Positions 1 through 8,801 of a stretch of DNA of 64,000 nucleotides are shown here, piece after piece. The stretch is from the NCBI GenBank assembly GCA_002394205.1, contig DGTC01000064.1:9590-73589 (forward strand). Reading direction: 5' to 3'. This stretch comes from Lachnospira sp. UBA4346. GTDB lineage: Bacteria; Bacillota; Clostridia; Lachnospirales; Lachnospiraceae. How positions within the stretch are numbered: the stretch's first letter is position 1; each line of letters starts with the position of its first letter. The position numbers and the translations under genes were made by a program. The notes beneath the pieces were generated by a model. The model saw nothing but the letters and a program-made list of their open reading frames with translations, ran no database searches and was not told the origin of the DNA.

Positions 1-993
1 GGAGCATATGTAAAATATCGTAGAAATTTTTTATGGTTTTTAGTATTTGAAATGGTACTGTTTGTAGTAGTATTTTTGCTGTATGAGGCAGATTTTGCTC
101 CATTGTGGTATGCATTTGAATTAAGTGGTGTATGCGTTGTATTATATGCATTCTGGGATTTTGCAGTATTTGTAAGAAAATACAATGATTTGCATCGCTA
201 TTTATCACAATCGGAGTTATTTGATGTAGCATTTTCAGAACATCGTGATGTATTAGAAACACAGTATCAGCAGTTGATTCTTCAATTGTTAAAAAATAAA
301 CAGACTGTGGGAGATATACAAGTACGAAAGATGATGGATATGCGTGATTATTATGCGATGTGGGCACATCAGATTAAGACACCGATTGCAGCGGCAAATC
401 TTTTATTGCAGGTCGCAGAGGCAAATGATACGAATAAACATCTGAAGAAAGAAATGTTTCAGATTGAATTCTATGTGGATGCGGTAATGAATTATCTGAG
501 ATTGGAAGATCTGTCTTCGGATTACAATTTTCAGTCTTGTGATGTAGAGAAGGTTGTTCGAAAAGCGGTAAAGAAGTTTGCAAGTCAGTTTATAGGAAAG
601 CACATCGGGGTACAATTACAGATAGAGCCGACACAGGTGTATTCGGATGTGAAATGGTTGGGATTTATTTTAGAACAGCTGATATCCAATGCGGTAAAAT
701 ATACCAATGAAGGTGGAACGGTTACGATTGGAACAGAACAAATACATACACACACCTATTTATATATAGAAGATACAGGAATTGGAATTCGTGCGGAAGA
801 TTTGCCAAGAATTATGGAGCGAGGTTATACCGGTTATAATGGGAGAACGCACAGAGAGTCTTCCGGAATCGGTCTATATTTGGTAAAAAAGGCTTCTGAT
901 AAGTTGGGTTTGGAAGTGACGATACAGTCCGAGGAGCAGAAGGGTACGAAAGTGCGAATTGATTTGACGCAGAATCATACATTTCATGGATAA
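1..993 (+). CDS. Sensor histidine kinase, BceS-like (5' end outside window)
   Basis: Membrane sensor kinase of the intramembrane-sensing type that partners BceAB transporters. The frame is open to base 1 with no stop upstream of the first ATG (52), so the gene almost certainly begins before the window. Hydrophobic N-terminal segments are followed by the H-box (WAHQIKTPIAA), the N-box (EQLISNAVKYT), a G1 box (DTGIGI) and a G2 region (SSGIGLYLVKK). It lies upstream of an FtsX-type ABC transporter, the usual bceRS-bceAB arrangement; the response regulator should lie just left of the window. It probably senses antimicrobial peptides, but the ligand is unknown. Confidence 0.88.
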   Translation, partial: GAYVKYRRNFLWFLVFEMVLFVVVFLLYEADFAPLWYAFELSGVCVVLYAFWDFAVFVRKYNDLHRYLSQSELFDVAFSEHRDVLETQYQQLILQLLKNKQTVGDIQVRKMMDMRDYYAMWAHQIKTPIAAANLLLQVAEANDTNKHLKKEMFQIEFYVDAVMNYLRLEDLSSDYNFQSCDVEKVVRKAVKKFASQFIGKHIGVQLQIEPTQVYSDVKWLGFILEQLISNAVKYTNEGGTVTIGTEQIHTHTYLYIEDTGIGIRAEDLPRIMERGYTGYNGRTHRESSGIGLYLVKKASDKLGLEVTIQSEEQKGTKVRIDLTQNHTFHG

Positions 994-1131
994 TAGTAAT
1001 TTGTGAAATGTTTAACAATACATAAAGGGAATTGCCGTTGGTGTATTTTGTGTATAAAAGTCAGGAAAACAACTGGTTATTCTGTTTGTGTAAGTGCGAA
1101 AATATATTATTTAAAAGTTACAATGTGACAA

Positions 1132-1198
1132 AAATGTAAGAAACACAAGTGAAATGTAAGTTCAGATTATGGATTTGCATTTCATTTTTTTATATACT
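1132..1198 (+). promoter_or_regulatory. Putative response-regulator direct repeat and promoter for bceAB
   Basis: AAATGTAAG occurs at 1132-1140 and again at 1152-1160, a spacing of exactly 20 bp (about two helical turns). A -10-like TATACT lies at 1193-1198 with no recognisable -35 box at the expected distance. Direct repeats upstream of a promoter lacking a -35 suit an OmpR-family activator such as BceR. The role is inferred from position and spacing. Confidence 0.45.
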
Positions 1199-1265
1199 GC
1201 TAGTGAGCAATGAGGAAAAAATATTGCAATGATATAAAATGAAAAATCATAGAGAGGTATTTGAT

Positions 1266-2033
1266 ATGGCATTATTAGAAGTCAAAAATTTAAAAAAGGT
1301 ATATACATCAAGGCTTGGAACGAATCAGGTGCAGGCGTTGTCAAATGTGAATTTTAGTGTGGAACAGGGCGAATATGTCGCAATTATGGGCGAATCCGGT
1401 TCGGGTAAGACCACATTGTTAAATATTCTTGCGGCACTTGATAAACCGACTGCCGGAGAAGTGCTGTTAAATGGTAAAAACACCGTAGCAATTAAAGACA
1501 AAGAATTATCCGCATTTCGAAGAGATAATTTGGGATTTGTATTTCAGGATTTCAATTTGTTAGATACCTTTACATTAAAGGACAATATTTTCCTGCCACT
1601 CGTACTTGCAGGAAAGAAATATCCAAAGATGCAGGAAGCACTTGAGCCGCTTGCAAAACGACTTGGAATTACGCAGCTGCTTGAAAAATATCCATATGAA
1701 GTTTCCGGTGGTCAGAAACAGAGGGCGGCAGTCGCAAGAGCATTGATTACGAATCCACAGATGATTCTTGCAGATGAACCGACAGGAGCATTGGATTCAA
1801 AGTCTACAGATCAGCTTTTGGACGTTTTTCAGGAAATCAATACAGACGGGCAGACGATTCTTATGGTTACGCACAGTACGAAAGCGGCAAGTAAAGCAGG
1901 ACGTGTGTTATTTATCAAAGATGGAGAAGTATTCCATCAGATATACAAAGGAAATATGACAGACGAACAAATGTATACAAAGATTTCAGACACATTGACG
2001 GTCTTAGCAACGGGAGGTGAGCACCTTGAATAG
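1266..2033 (+). CDS. ABC transporter ATP-binding protein, BceA-like
   Basis: ATPase of a MacB/BceA-type ABC transporter (255 aa). It has Walker A (GESGSGKTTLL), the signature VSGGQKQRAAVARAL, and Walker B (ILADEPTGALDS, with the ALDS typical of the LolD/MacB/BceA group). ATG 1266 was chosen because a good ribosome site (agagaggt) sits just upstream; an in-frame ATG at 1239 has none. The stop overlaps the start of the permease by 8 bp, so the two are translationally coupled. It energises the permease in removing or sensing cell-wall-active peptides. Confidence 0.9.
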   Translation: MALLEVKNLKKVYTSRLGTNQVQALSNVNFSVEQGEYVAIMGESGSGKTTLLNILAALDKPTAGEVLLNGKNTVAIKDKELSAFRRDNLGFVFQDFNLLDTFTLKDNIFLPLVLAGKKYPKMQEALEPLAKRLGITQLLEKYPYEVSGGQKQRAAVARALITNPQMILADEPTGALDSKSTDQLLDVFQEINTDGQTILMVTHSTKAASKAGRVLFIKDGEVFHQIYKGNMTDEQMYTKISDTLTVLATGGEHLE

Positions 2034-3993
2034 TGCAATTTATCGAAAAATGGCTTTTTCGAACATTTATAAAAATCGAAAATTATATATTCCATATTTC
2101 ATCGCTGCAACGCTTACCATTATGATGAATTTTATGATTTCATCTCTTAGATATAGCAGCAGTGTAAATGGGATGAAACACGGAGAAGATGTTGTTATCT
2201 TTTTAAAAATTGCGTTGGTGGTTACACTCATCTTTTCAGTCGTGCTTTTATTTTATACAAATAGTTTTTTGATAAAACGAAGAAATAAAGAGTTGGGACT
2301 GTATAACATTTTAGGAATGGAAAAGCGTCATATTGCAAAAATGATGTTCTATGAAAGTGTAATTACGGCGGTTACAACAACTGTATTGGGAATTGTGCTT
2401 GGAATCGTATTTGGAAAGTTTATGTTTCTGTTGTTGATGCGAATGATTCAGATGGATTCCATTCCATCTTTTCAGATTCCGTTGAAAGCATTTGAATACT
2501 GTGTAGGTGTGTTCATAGTGGTGTATGTTGCAACATTTGCATATAATCTTGCATGTGTACATTTAACCAAACCGATTGAGTTGCTGCATGGCGGTGAAAT
2601 TGGCGAAAAAGAGCCGAAAACCAAGATGATTATGGCAATTTTAGGTCTTATCTGTGTTGGTGGCGGTTACTATTTTGCACAGACAGTTACAAATGTCATG
2701 AGTGCAATCAACTATTTTTTTATTGCAGTTATTTTTGTTGTGATTGGAACGTATTTGCTGTTTATGGCAGGAAGTATCGCACTGATTAAAGCGTTGAGAA
2801 AAAATAAGCGTTTTTATTACCAGACAAGACATTTCATGAGTGTATCAGGAATGTTATATCGAATGAAGCAGAATGCAGTGGGGCTTGCCAATATTTGTAT
2901 CCTCTCTACGATGGTATTGATTACAGTTGCCACAACAGTTTGCTTATATGCAGGAATGCAGGATTCCTTGGATTCAAGCTATCCCAAAGAGGTGAATTTC
3001 GTTGCATCTATTGATGAAATGTCACATATGCAGGAAGTAGAAGACGAAGTAAATCGTATTGCAAAAGAGTACAATGCAGAAATTATCGAGCAAAACAAAT
3101 ATCCGTATAAAACATACTATGGAATACAGGAAATGAAAAATGATACGTTTACATTTTCCATCAATCAGCCATATCCAGCCAATGTGATGTCAGACGCAAA
3201 TGTAGCTATGGTGGTTTATATGTCACTAGCGGATTATAATAATGTGGCAGGAATGAAAGAAACATTAAATGACAGACAGATTCTGATTGCAACGGATAAC
3301 AAGCTGACACAAAAGACTTATCAGATGAATACGATTGATGGAACCACGAGTTTTGATATACAAAAGGTTGTACCGCTGATTCATTTACAGGATATTTCTT
3401 CAATGAAGGCACTGACCAATATTTATATGGTTATTGTAAAAGAGTTGAATGTGGAAAATTTCAGTTACAACTTGTCATTTAATACAAATTTACCAAAAGA
3501 GCAGAGTATTCAGATGAGTAACAAATTGTCTGATGTCAAGTCAGAACATTATTATGCATATTGTCAGAATCGTTATGAAATGGCAGATGAATTCGGACAG
3601 ATGTACGGAGGTTTACTGTTTATCGGTGTATTTATTGGAACATTATTTTTAATGGCGACAGTACTTATTATTTATTATAAACAGATTTCAGAAGGATATG
3701 AAGATCGCGCAAGATTTGAAATTATGATGAAGGTCGGCATGAGTAAAGAAGAAGTAAAACAGACGATTCGAAGCCAGATTAGAATCGTATTTTTCTTACC
3801 ATTGCTTGTTGCTGCGTTACATGTTATTGTATCTTATCGTTTGATTAAGATGCTGATTTTATTGTTATCCATTGGAAATGGAGGCTTATTTATTCACTGT
3901 ACGATTGCAACTGTAATTGTATTTTCCATTATTTATGCGTTGGTATTCCTCGTGACAGCACGTTCTTATTATCAGATTGTAAATGAAAAATAA
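2026..3993 (+). CDS. FtsX-like ABC permease, BceB-like (TTG start)
   Basis: Large permease (655 aa) of the BceB family. An N-terminal membrane segment is followed by a three-helix FtsX-like bundle, further transmembrane segments, a large extracellular domain of about 200 residues (roughly 310-530), and a C-terminal helix cluster. TTG 2026 was chosen because ggaggtga at 2012-2019 lies 6-7 nt upstream; an in-frame GTG at 2017 falls inside that ribosome site. The gene overlaps the ATPase end. With the kinase upstream it forms a peptide-detoxification and flux-sensing module; the substrate cannot be read from sequence. Confidence 0.9.
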   Translation: MNSAIYRKMAFSNIYKNRKLYIPYFIAATLTIMMNFMISSLRYSSSVNGMKHGEDVVIFLKIALVVTLIFSVVLLFYTNSFLIKRRNKELGLYNILGMEKRHIAKMMFYESVITAVTTTVLGIVLGIVFGKFMFLLLMRMIQMDSIPSFQIPLKAFEYCVGVFIVVYVATFAYNLACVHLTKPIELLHGGEIGEKEPKTKMIMAILGLICVGGGYYFAQTVTNVMSAINYFFIAVIFVVIGTYLLFMAGSIALIKALRKNKRFYYQTRHFMSVSGMLYRMKQNAVGLANICILSTMVLITVATTVCLYAGMQDSLDSSYPKEVNFVASIDEMSHMQEVEDEVNRIAKEYNAEIIEQNKYPYKTYYGIQEMKNDTFTFSINQPYPANVMSDANVAMVVYMSLADYNNVAGMKETLNDRQILIATDNKLTQKTYQMNTIDGTTSFDIQKVVPLIHLQDISSMKALTNIYMVIVKELNVENFSYNLSFNTNLPKEQSIQMSNKLSDVKSEHYYAYCQNRYEMADEFGQMYGGLLFIGVFIGTLFLMATVLIIYYKQISEGYEDRARFEIMMKVGMSKEEVKQTIRSQIRIVFFLPLLVAALHVIVSYRLIKMLILLLSIGNGGLFIHCTIATVIVFSIIYALVFLVTARSYYQIVNEK

Positions 3994-4101
3994 AAATGAA
4001 AATGTTGTCTGAAATGGGGATGTTTTAAAACGTAATTTCAATAAACTTGATTACAAAAAGTATGTTTGCATAAAAGAATGGCATTTTAAGTAAAAATGTA
4101 T

Positions 4102-4107
4102 TATAAT
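4102..4107 (+). promoter_or_regulatory. -10 box of the pspC-like gene
   Basis: A perfect TATAAT lies 41 bp upstream of the small PspC-domain gene. No good -35 is present at 17 bp, so either an activator or an imperfect -35 is involved. Confidence 0.4.
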
Positions 4108-4147
4108 AATGTAAAATATAGGTTATAAGCAGAGGAGTTGATTCATT

Positions 4148-4327
4148 ATGAAGAGATTGACGAAGAGCACAGATAGAAGACTTTGTGGTGTATGTGGCGG
4201 AATCGCAGATTATTTTAATATCGATCCAACGGTCATTCGACTAATTTGGGTAGTTGCAATATTATGCTTTGGAACAGGTTTACTTGCCTATATCATTGCA
4301 GCACTTATTATGCCGGAGCCATATTAA
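4148..4327 (+). CDS. Small PspC-domain membrane protein (59 aa)
   Basis: A complete 59-residue protein too short for ordinary ORF cut-offs. It begins MKRLTKSTDRRLCGVCGG and contains the PspC signature (cluster of Lys/Arg, then GVCGGIADYFNID, then RLIW) followed by one or two hydrophobic segments ending ALIMPEPY. An AGAGGAG ribosome site precedes the ATG by 9 nt. PspC-domain proteins are associated with envelope stress. It is a stand-alone unit with its own -10, downstream of the bceAB-like operon, which fits an envelope-stress neighbourhood, but that functional link is inference. Confidence 0.85.
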   Translation: MKRLTKSTDRRLCGVCGGIADYFNIDPTVIRLIWVVAILCFGTGLLAYIIAALIMPEPY

Positions 4328-4429
4328 AAATAGTTCATAAATATGTCAATGGAGCTGATTGTGCAACTCATAGGAATGGCAGTTGAGAAAATCGAGCAGG
4401 CGTAAAAAGAATATTTGAAAATGGAGAGA
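4328..4429 (+). pseudogene. Remnant of the 3' end of an Rpn-like gene
   Basis: This stretch aligns with the last part of the intact Rpn-like gene at 4668-5606. The frame from ATG 4343 to TAA 4405 gives MSMELIVQLIGMAVEKIEQA, against NMPIELIVELTGMTEEEVKQA at the intact C-terminus. The match continues past the stop into the terminator. Only the tail survives, so this is either a decayed tandem copy or the scar of a duplication. Confidence 0.75.
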
Positions 4430-4459
4430 ACCGTCTTGTAGAAATACAGGGCGGTTTTT
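4430..4459 (+). terminator. Rho-independent terminator (remnant copy)
   Basis: An 11-bp stem closed by a GAAA loop, from ACCGTCTTGTA to TACAGGGCGGT, followed by TTTT. It is homologous to the terminator at 5630-5660, and base changes between the two keep the stem paired. It would now serve the PspC gene. Confidence 0.8.
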
Positions 4460-4667
4460 GTAGGGTTTATGATAAGAAAAATGAAATTGTTACCTTTGAA
4501 AAAATGTCTTTTTGACACATGAATCTTATTGATGAAAAGTGAAGTGAAATTGTTTTTTGAATTTTTGTATTTTAAAAATATTTTAACACTTGAAATAATA
4601 TATATTTAGTGATATACTATTTGTAAAATTTAAATGTATTTAAAATAATAAAATTTCAAGGAGAACT

Positions 4668-5606
4668 ATGGGAAAAACAAAAGAAAATACAGTAAGAGAT
4701 ATTGACAACAAACAGAATTTCCTAGATAATTTAAGTGAGGTAAATGTTGTACGAAATTATAGAGATACGGTATTTCGTATGCTTTTTAAAGAAAAGAAAC
4801 AGTTGTTAGAATTGTACAATGCAATCAATGATACGCAGTATACAGATGAAGATGCATTAGAAGTCACAACCTTAGAAAATGCAATTTATATGACAATGAA
4901 AAATGATGTATCCTGCATGTTGGATATGCGGCTTCAGTTGTATGAGCATCAGTCTACGGTAAACCCAAACTTGCCGCTGCGCGATTTGATGTATGTGACG
5001 GCACAGTATGAAAAATATGTCATTGGAAAAGATTTGTATTCAAGCAGACGGATTCAGTTGCCGACACCTAAGTTTATTGTATTTTATAATGGACAGAAGC
5101 AACAGCCAGAACGAGAGGAATTCCGGTTATCGGATTCTTTTGAACATAAGGAAGAACAGCCATCACTGGAATTGGTTGTGATACAGATTAATATCAATGA
5201 AGGCTATAATGAAGCTTTGATGCAGAAATGTCCGACACTGTTTCAATATATGTATTATGTGAATACAATCCGAAAAAATCTAGAACAACAGATGTCGATT
5301 GAGGAAGCAGTTGCATTGGCGGTAGAAGAATGTATTCGTGAAGATGTGTTAAAAGAATTCTTGTTAAACAATAAGGCAGGTGTATTGAAGATGAGTATCT
5401 ATGAATATGATGAAGAACTGCATAAAAAGACGTTGTATGAAGACGGTTATGATACGGGATACGGCAGCGGATATGGCAGCGGAGAGCAAGCAGGAGAAGT
5501 AAAGCAGAAGCTATTCATATGCCGAAATATGAAGCAGAAAAATATGCCAATAGAGCTGATTGTAGAACTCACAGGAATGACAGAAGAGGAAGTTAAACAG
5601 GCGTAA
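4668..5606 (+). CDS. Rpn-like PD-(D/E)XK nuclease/putative transposase family protein
   Basis: A 312-aa protein of the Rpn/PDDEXK 'recombination-promoting nuclease' type common in Lachnospiraceae. It shows an N-terminal RDTVFRMLF-type motif, a central strand with MLDMRLQLYEHQS (Asp and Glu-x-Gln as likely metal ligands), then PKFIVFYNG. A Gly/Tyr-rich variable stretch (GYDTGYGSGYGSGEQAG) and a short C-terminal helix of the type found at the end of these proteins follow. An aaggag site precedes ATG 4668. A decayed copy of its 3' end lies upstream. Rpn proteins are linked to RecA-independent recombination or anti-phage defence in other bacteria; no role is proven here. Confidence 0.75.
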   Translation: MGKTKENTVRDIDNKQNFLDNLSEVNVVRNYRDTVFRMLFKEKKQLLELYNAINDTQYTDEDALEVTTLENAIYMTMKNDVSCMLDMRLQLYEHQSTVNPNLPLRDLMYVTAQYEKYVIGKDLYSSRRIQLPTPKFIVFYNGQKQQPEREEFRLSDSFEHKEEQPSLELVVIQININEGYNEALMQKCPTLFQYMYYVNTIRKNLEQQMSIEEAVALAVEECIREDVLKEFLLNNKAGVLKMSIYEYDEELHKKTLYEDGYDTGYGSGYGSGEQAGEVKQKLFICRNMKQKNMPIELIVELTGMTEEEVKQA

Positions 5607-5629
5607 AAAGAATATATGGAATGGGTGAA

Positions 5630-5660
5630 ACCGTCTTGTAGAAATATAAGGCGGTTTTTT
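5630..5660 (+). terminator. Rho-independent terminator of the Rpn-like gene
   Basis: An 11-bp stem with a GAAA loop (ACCGTCTTGTA / TATAAGGCGGT), then TTTTTT. It covaries with the upstream copy at 4430-4459. Confidence 0.85.
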
Positions 5661-5734
5661 GCATTATCAGAAATTATGATAACGAATTGTTTCGTGTTAA
5701 AAAACTGAAAAACGTCGCAATTTAAAAATTATCG

Positions 5735-5766
5735 TGACATATTTTGTCATCTTTGTTTTTTATAAT
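5735..5766 (+). promoter_or_regulatory. Inverted repeat and -10 box upstream of the 182-aa unknown gene
   Basis: TGACA and TGTCA form a perfect inverted repeat with a 5-bp spacer at 5735-5749. A perfect TATAAT lies just downstream at 5761-5766. The palindrome sits where a -35 box would be, so it is a likely operator for a repressor or activator. Confidence 0.45.
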
Positions 5767-5797
5767 AAGGTTATCATCAAACAAGAAGGAGACAAGT

Positions 5798-6346
5798 ATG
5801 GGATTGGAACAAATGTTAACGAGAATTGATCAAATTTTAGAAAATAAAAATCAGAAGGATATCGAAGGAGTCATGAATATAGTTTTTGACCAAAGGAAAG
5901 CAGGTGAAGAAATTACATACCGCTATTTGGATGCATATAGTGATATGGATGCGTTAAAGAAAACATTTTATTTGTATTTTCATAAAGCAGAAACAATTCA
6001 GGCACCGCTGTTTCGTAGGGGCAAGTTTACAAGAATGTATGAGGGATTAGAGCAGGATTATATGAGAAGCAAGGAAGTTCGTATTGGAGTGTTGTTTCAT
6101 AGACAGGAGCTTGGAGAACAGTTTCAGTATAACTTATTGAAGTTTCACAATACGATTCAGAAGCGTGCAGAGAAAACGGAAAATATTTTGACAATTATGA
6201 ACACGCAGGGCGGATATTATGATGAAAAACTGATAGAGGAAGATGAAAAAATAATCTATAAGTATCTGGTGGATTATGCCAGATATAAATATCTGATGGA
6301 TTTATATTGGGATTTGTATAAGATGTTGCGATTTGCGCAGAAGTAG
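5798..6346 (+). CDS. Conserved-looking protein of unknown function (182 aa)
   Basis: I do not recognise a family. ATG 5798 has an excellent ribosome site (agaaggaga). The upstream in-frame TTG at 5744 lies within the promoter region and is unlikely. The protein is soluble, charged and predicted helical (GLEQMLTRIDQILENKNQ; many Tyr/Lys/Glu), with no signal peptide or obvious metal motif. Two central segments are rich in Phe/Tyr/Arg (TFYLYFHKAE, FRRGKFTRMYEGLEQDY). It stands alone between two Rpn-like genes behind its own palindrome-containing promoter, so it may belong to the accessory region. Confidence 0.7.
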   Translation: MGLEQMLTRIDQILENKNQKDIEGVMNIVFDQRKAGEEITYRYLDAYSDMDALKKTFYLYFHKAETIQAPLFRRGKFTRMYEGLEQDYMRSKEVRIGVLFHRQELGEQFQYNLLKFHNTIQKRAEKTENILTIMNTQGGYYDEKLIEEDEKIIYKYLVDYARYKYLMDLYWDLYKMLRFAQK

Positions 6347-6454
6347 TAGGCGTAATGTAAAAATAATAATACTTGTATATTATATTAGTGCAAGTATTAA
6401 TAATAAGAACACAAAAACAAAAAAATATTATTTAAAAAATGGAGGAAACAAAAT

Positions 6455-6913
6455 ATGAAAGATATTAAATTAAGTACTTATGTGTGGGAAAGTAATGATA
6501 AAGTAAAATATATACCTTATGAATCATTATACTATAATATAGTATTTAATAAAAATAATAATGATTATAATATTATTTTTGATGTAGATGGATTTGATTG
6601 GATAAAAGATGTTACCAGAGATCAAGCATGGGAATTATTTCAAAATAATATCTGTGGTCATGCTATACAATATAAAATACCAAGCTTTATCGAAAAAATG
6701 TATAATAATGCTTCTGATAAGAATGATAATCAAGAAGAAAAAGATAATCATGAGAAAGCAAAGAAAAACGAACAGCAAAATGCTAATAAGCCAGAAAAAC
6801 AACCAGCAACTTCAACAACTCAGAATGTATTAGAACAACAGTTTAATGAAGCTGTAGAGCAGGAAGAAACATCGGAAAATAAGACAAGAGAACCAGAAAT
6901 TCATTTTATATAG
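6455..6913 (+). CDS. Unknown AT-rich orphan protein (152 aa)
   Basis: Not recognised. A good ribosome site (atggaggaaac) precedes ATG 6455 and a terminator follows, so it is probably expressed. The first ~90 residues look folded (many Tyr/Asn/Trp, including DVDGFDWIKDVTRDQAWELF). The remainder is low-complexity and probably disordered, rich in Asn/Lys/Glu/Gln. The codons are more A/T-biased than those of neighbouring genes, which suggests recent acquisition. No membrane segments or signal peptide are visible. Confidence 0.65.
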   Translation: MKDIKLSTYVWESNDKVKYIPYESLYYNIVFNKNNNDYNIIFDVDGFDWIKDVTRDQAWELFQNNICGHAIQYKIPSFIEKMYNNASDKNDNQEEKDNHEKAKKNEQQNANKPEKQPATSTTQNVLEQQFNEAVEQEETSENKTREPEIHFI

Positions 6914-6953
6914 AAGGGTATTATATAGAAAATGAAAATACAAAGTAAAAGAG

Positions 6954-6997
6954 AGAATTTACAGTTGGTATATAGTTCAATTATAAATTCTTTTTTT
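6954..6997 (+). terminator. Terminator after the AT-rich orphan gene
   Basis: AGAATTTA pairs with TAAATTCT across a 22-nt loop and runs into seven T residues. Confidence 0.6.
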
Positions 6998-7088
6998 ATG
7001 CCTTATATGTGATAGTTGGAGAATATTTGATGCTGATATACTGTTAGAAATATATATTTATAAAAAACAGTTAAATTCTAATAAAAAG

Positions 7089-7129
7089 CATTTGATATTT
7101 TTAATCAAATGATGTATACTATTTATAAT
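7089..7129 (+). promoter_or_regulatory. Palindrome and -10 region of the second Rpn-like gene
   Basis: CATTTGAT (7089-7096) and ATCAAATG (7104-7111) form a perfect 8-bp inverted repeat. TATACT (7115-7120) and TATAAT (7124-7129) follow. The layout suggests an operator overlapping a promoter. Confidence 0.4.
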
Positions 7130-7172
7130 ATATTTTCAATAAATATAAATACAAAAGACGGAGAGGTATTTG

Positions 7173-8084
7173 ATGGGACAGAAAGATATGACAGCAAAGA
7201 TACTAGAGGATTACAATGATGTGTTTGCGGATATTGTCAATGTACTCGTATTTCGTAAGAGAGAAATACAAGAAGATGAGCTTGTAAATGGACCAACAGA
7301 ATCGATTTATAAGGCGGCAGGAGAGAAGTATCGGGAACAACGCAGAGATGTATTTAAGCATTGGAAGCATGCAAATCTTACAATTGCTAGCTTTGGATTG
7401 GAGAATCAGTCGGAAATGGATTCCGATATGCCAGTGCGTGTGATGGGATACGATTATGCAAGTTATAGAAGCCAGATTCAAAAACAAGGAAAGAGTGATA
7501 AGGAGTTAGATGGGATTGCAAAATCTAACAGAATACCGACGGTTACATTGGTGTTGAATTTATCACAAAAAGATTGGGACGCACCTAAGACGTTGTATGA
7601 TTGGTTGGAGATGCCACAGGCAATACAACCATTTGTATCAGATTATCGTTGTAATGTAATAGATATTCATCGGTTGGAAGATGAAGTAATAGAAAAATTT
7701 CAATCGGATTTTAAACAGATTGCATACTTTTTTAAATATGGTACAATAACTACAAAGCAAGGCGGCGAGAAATTACAGCATCCACAGGAAGTTGTAGATT
7801 TCTTAGGAGCATTTAGCAAGGGTGATTTTCGGGAAGCAAAAGAACGTATCAATAAGAGATTGGAGAAGGGAGATGTTGTAAGTATGTGTACAATCGTAGA
7901 AGATTTACAAAAGAAAGCAGAGGAAGATGGACGTAAGTTAGGACTTACAGAAGGACAACGTATAGAAATAGAAAAGATGATATTAAAACTCTATTACAAG
8001 AAGTATGCACTGGAGGATATAGCGGAACTTGTTGAATTGTCGGCGGAGGAAGTGCAGGATATTATTGACCGAGAGGGAAAGTAG
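7173..8084 (+). CDS. Second Rpn-like PD-(D/E)XK family protein
   Basis: A 303-aa protein, divergent from the one at 4668 but of similar plan. DYNDVFADIVNVLVF is at the N-terminus, a central IASFGLENQSEMDSDMPVR strand carries Glu-x-Gln, and a C-terminal Glu/Lys-rich helix (IEKMILKLYYKKYALEDIAELVELS) matches the tail type of the family. ATG 7173 follows ggagagg; the TTG immediately before it is the less likely start. Members are often annotated as putative transposases or Rpn nucleases. The function here is unproven. Confidence 0.7.
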   Translation: MGQKDMTAKILEDYNDVFADIVNVLVFRKREIQEDELVNGPTESIYKAAGEKYREQRRDVFKHWKHANLTIASFGLENQSEMDSDMPVRVMGYDYASYRSQIQKQGKSDKELDGIAKSNRIPTVTLVLNLSQKDWDAPKTLYDWLEMPQAIQPFVSDYRCNVIDIHRLEDEVIEKFQSDFKQIAYFFKYGTITTKQGGEKLQHPQEVVDFLGAFSKGDFREAKERINKRLEKGDVVSMCTIVEDLQKKAEEDGRKLGLTEGQRIEIEKMILKLYYKKYALEDIAELVELSAEEVQDIIDREGK

Positions 8085-8109
8085 TTATAAGAAACACAAA
8101 AGCTATCCT

Positions 8110-8304
8110 TGAAGTGATTGATGCATAAAAATGATTTCGAAAAGAAATCGGAACAATTAAATCAAGGTCGATGTGTTTTTCGAGTTTAGAAAGAAACTGA
8201 AGTTTGTCAGAATCATAAATTTCTTTGCAATTTTCAAAAATATCTGCCAGGCATCGTGGGGGTTTTTGTGATTCCATACAATTACAGATGACTTTCTTGT
8301 CCAT
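8110..8304 (-). pseudogene. N-terminal fragment of a transposase
   Basis: The reverse frame from 8304 encodes about 63 residues beginning MDKKVICNCMESQKPP and including DLDLIVPISFRNHFYAS. From memory this resembles the N-terminus of IS1182/IS4-like transposases of clostridia, which continue into the catalytic domain. Here the similarity stops abruptly near 8110, and the frame runs into the end of the Rpn-like gene. No catalytic DDE residues remain. It is a scar of an insertion sequence. Confidence 0.5.
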
Positions 8305-8357
8305 GTATAATGTAATATTTGTTACTAGATTAATTCGACAAAAGAGGGAATACAGAT

Positions 8358-8753
8358 TTATGATAATTTCGTCATCAATGCATCCTGTAAAATCTGAGAG
8401 CAGTTTAATCCTCGCTTATCTGCAAGATTTTCCATCCATGCAGGGAGCGATACGTTTTTTCGAACGGCTCTTGTATCAATGGCAGCACGATAGGAAATAG
8501 TATCAATCTGCAATATAGTAACAGATGCATTGCTAGGAATATCCATATCACGTTGAGATGTAGGGGAAACGATTTCATCCGGGCGGTCATCTTCGGCATT
8601 TACAAGCCAAATAGATGCTGCATCTGTAATCTGTGCCAGTGTGTCTTGAAAATCTTTTCCGGTTGTTATACATCCGGGTAAGTCTGGAACTTTGGCATAA
8701 TACCCAGAACCATCTTCAATTGGAAGAATAATAGCAGTATATAAATATTTCAA
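8358..8753 (-). CDS. HicB-family antitoxin-like protein, orphan (TTG start)
   Basis: A 131-aa protein. The N-terminal HicB fold (KYLYTAIILPIEDGSGYYAKVPDLPGCITTG) resembles a degenerate RNase H. The C-terminal ribbon-helix-helix segment (RKNVSLPAWMENLADKRGLNCSQILQDAL) binds DNA. The TTG start is supported by a strong ggaggtg site 5-7 nt upstream. HicB normally neutralises the mRNA interferase HicA, but no HicA gene (short, with a conserved His) is adjacent, so it is an orphan antitoxin or a stand-alone regulator. Its promoter carries TACAC-type repeats shared with nearby genes. Confidence 0.85.
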   Translation of the reverse strand: MKYLYTAIILPIEDGSGYYAKVPDLPGCITTGKDFQDTLAQITDAASIWLVNAEDDRPDEIVSPTSQRDMDIPSNASVTILQIDTISYRAAIDTRAVRKNVSLPAWMENLADKRGLNCSQILQDALMTKLS

Positions 8754-8773
8754 TTTATCACCTCCATGTTTCG

Positions 8774-8801
8774 ATTATACACAATAATACACAAAAGTCA
8801 A
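8774..8801 (-). promoter_or_regulatory. hicB promoter with operator-like repeats
   Basis: On the minus strand TTGACT (8801-8796) and TATAAT (8779-8774) are separated by 16 bp. The spacer is made of repeated GTGTAT units (plus-strand ATACACAATAATACACAA). A further TTACACAAAA lies upstream. A repressor binding these would block the promoter, and autoregulation by HicB or control by the nearby RHH protein are both possible. Confidence 0.6.
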
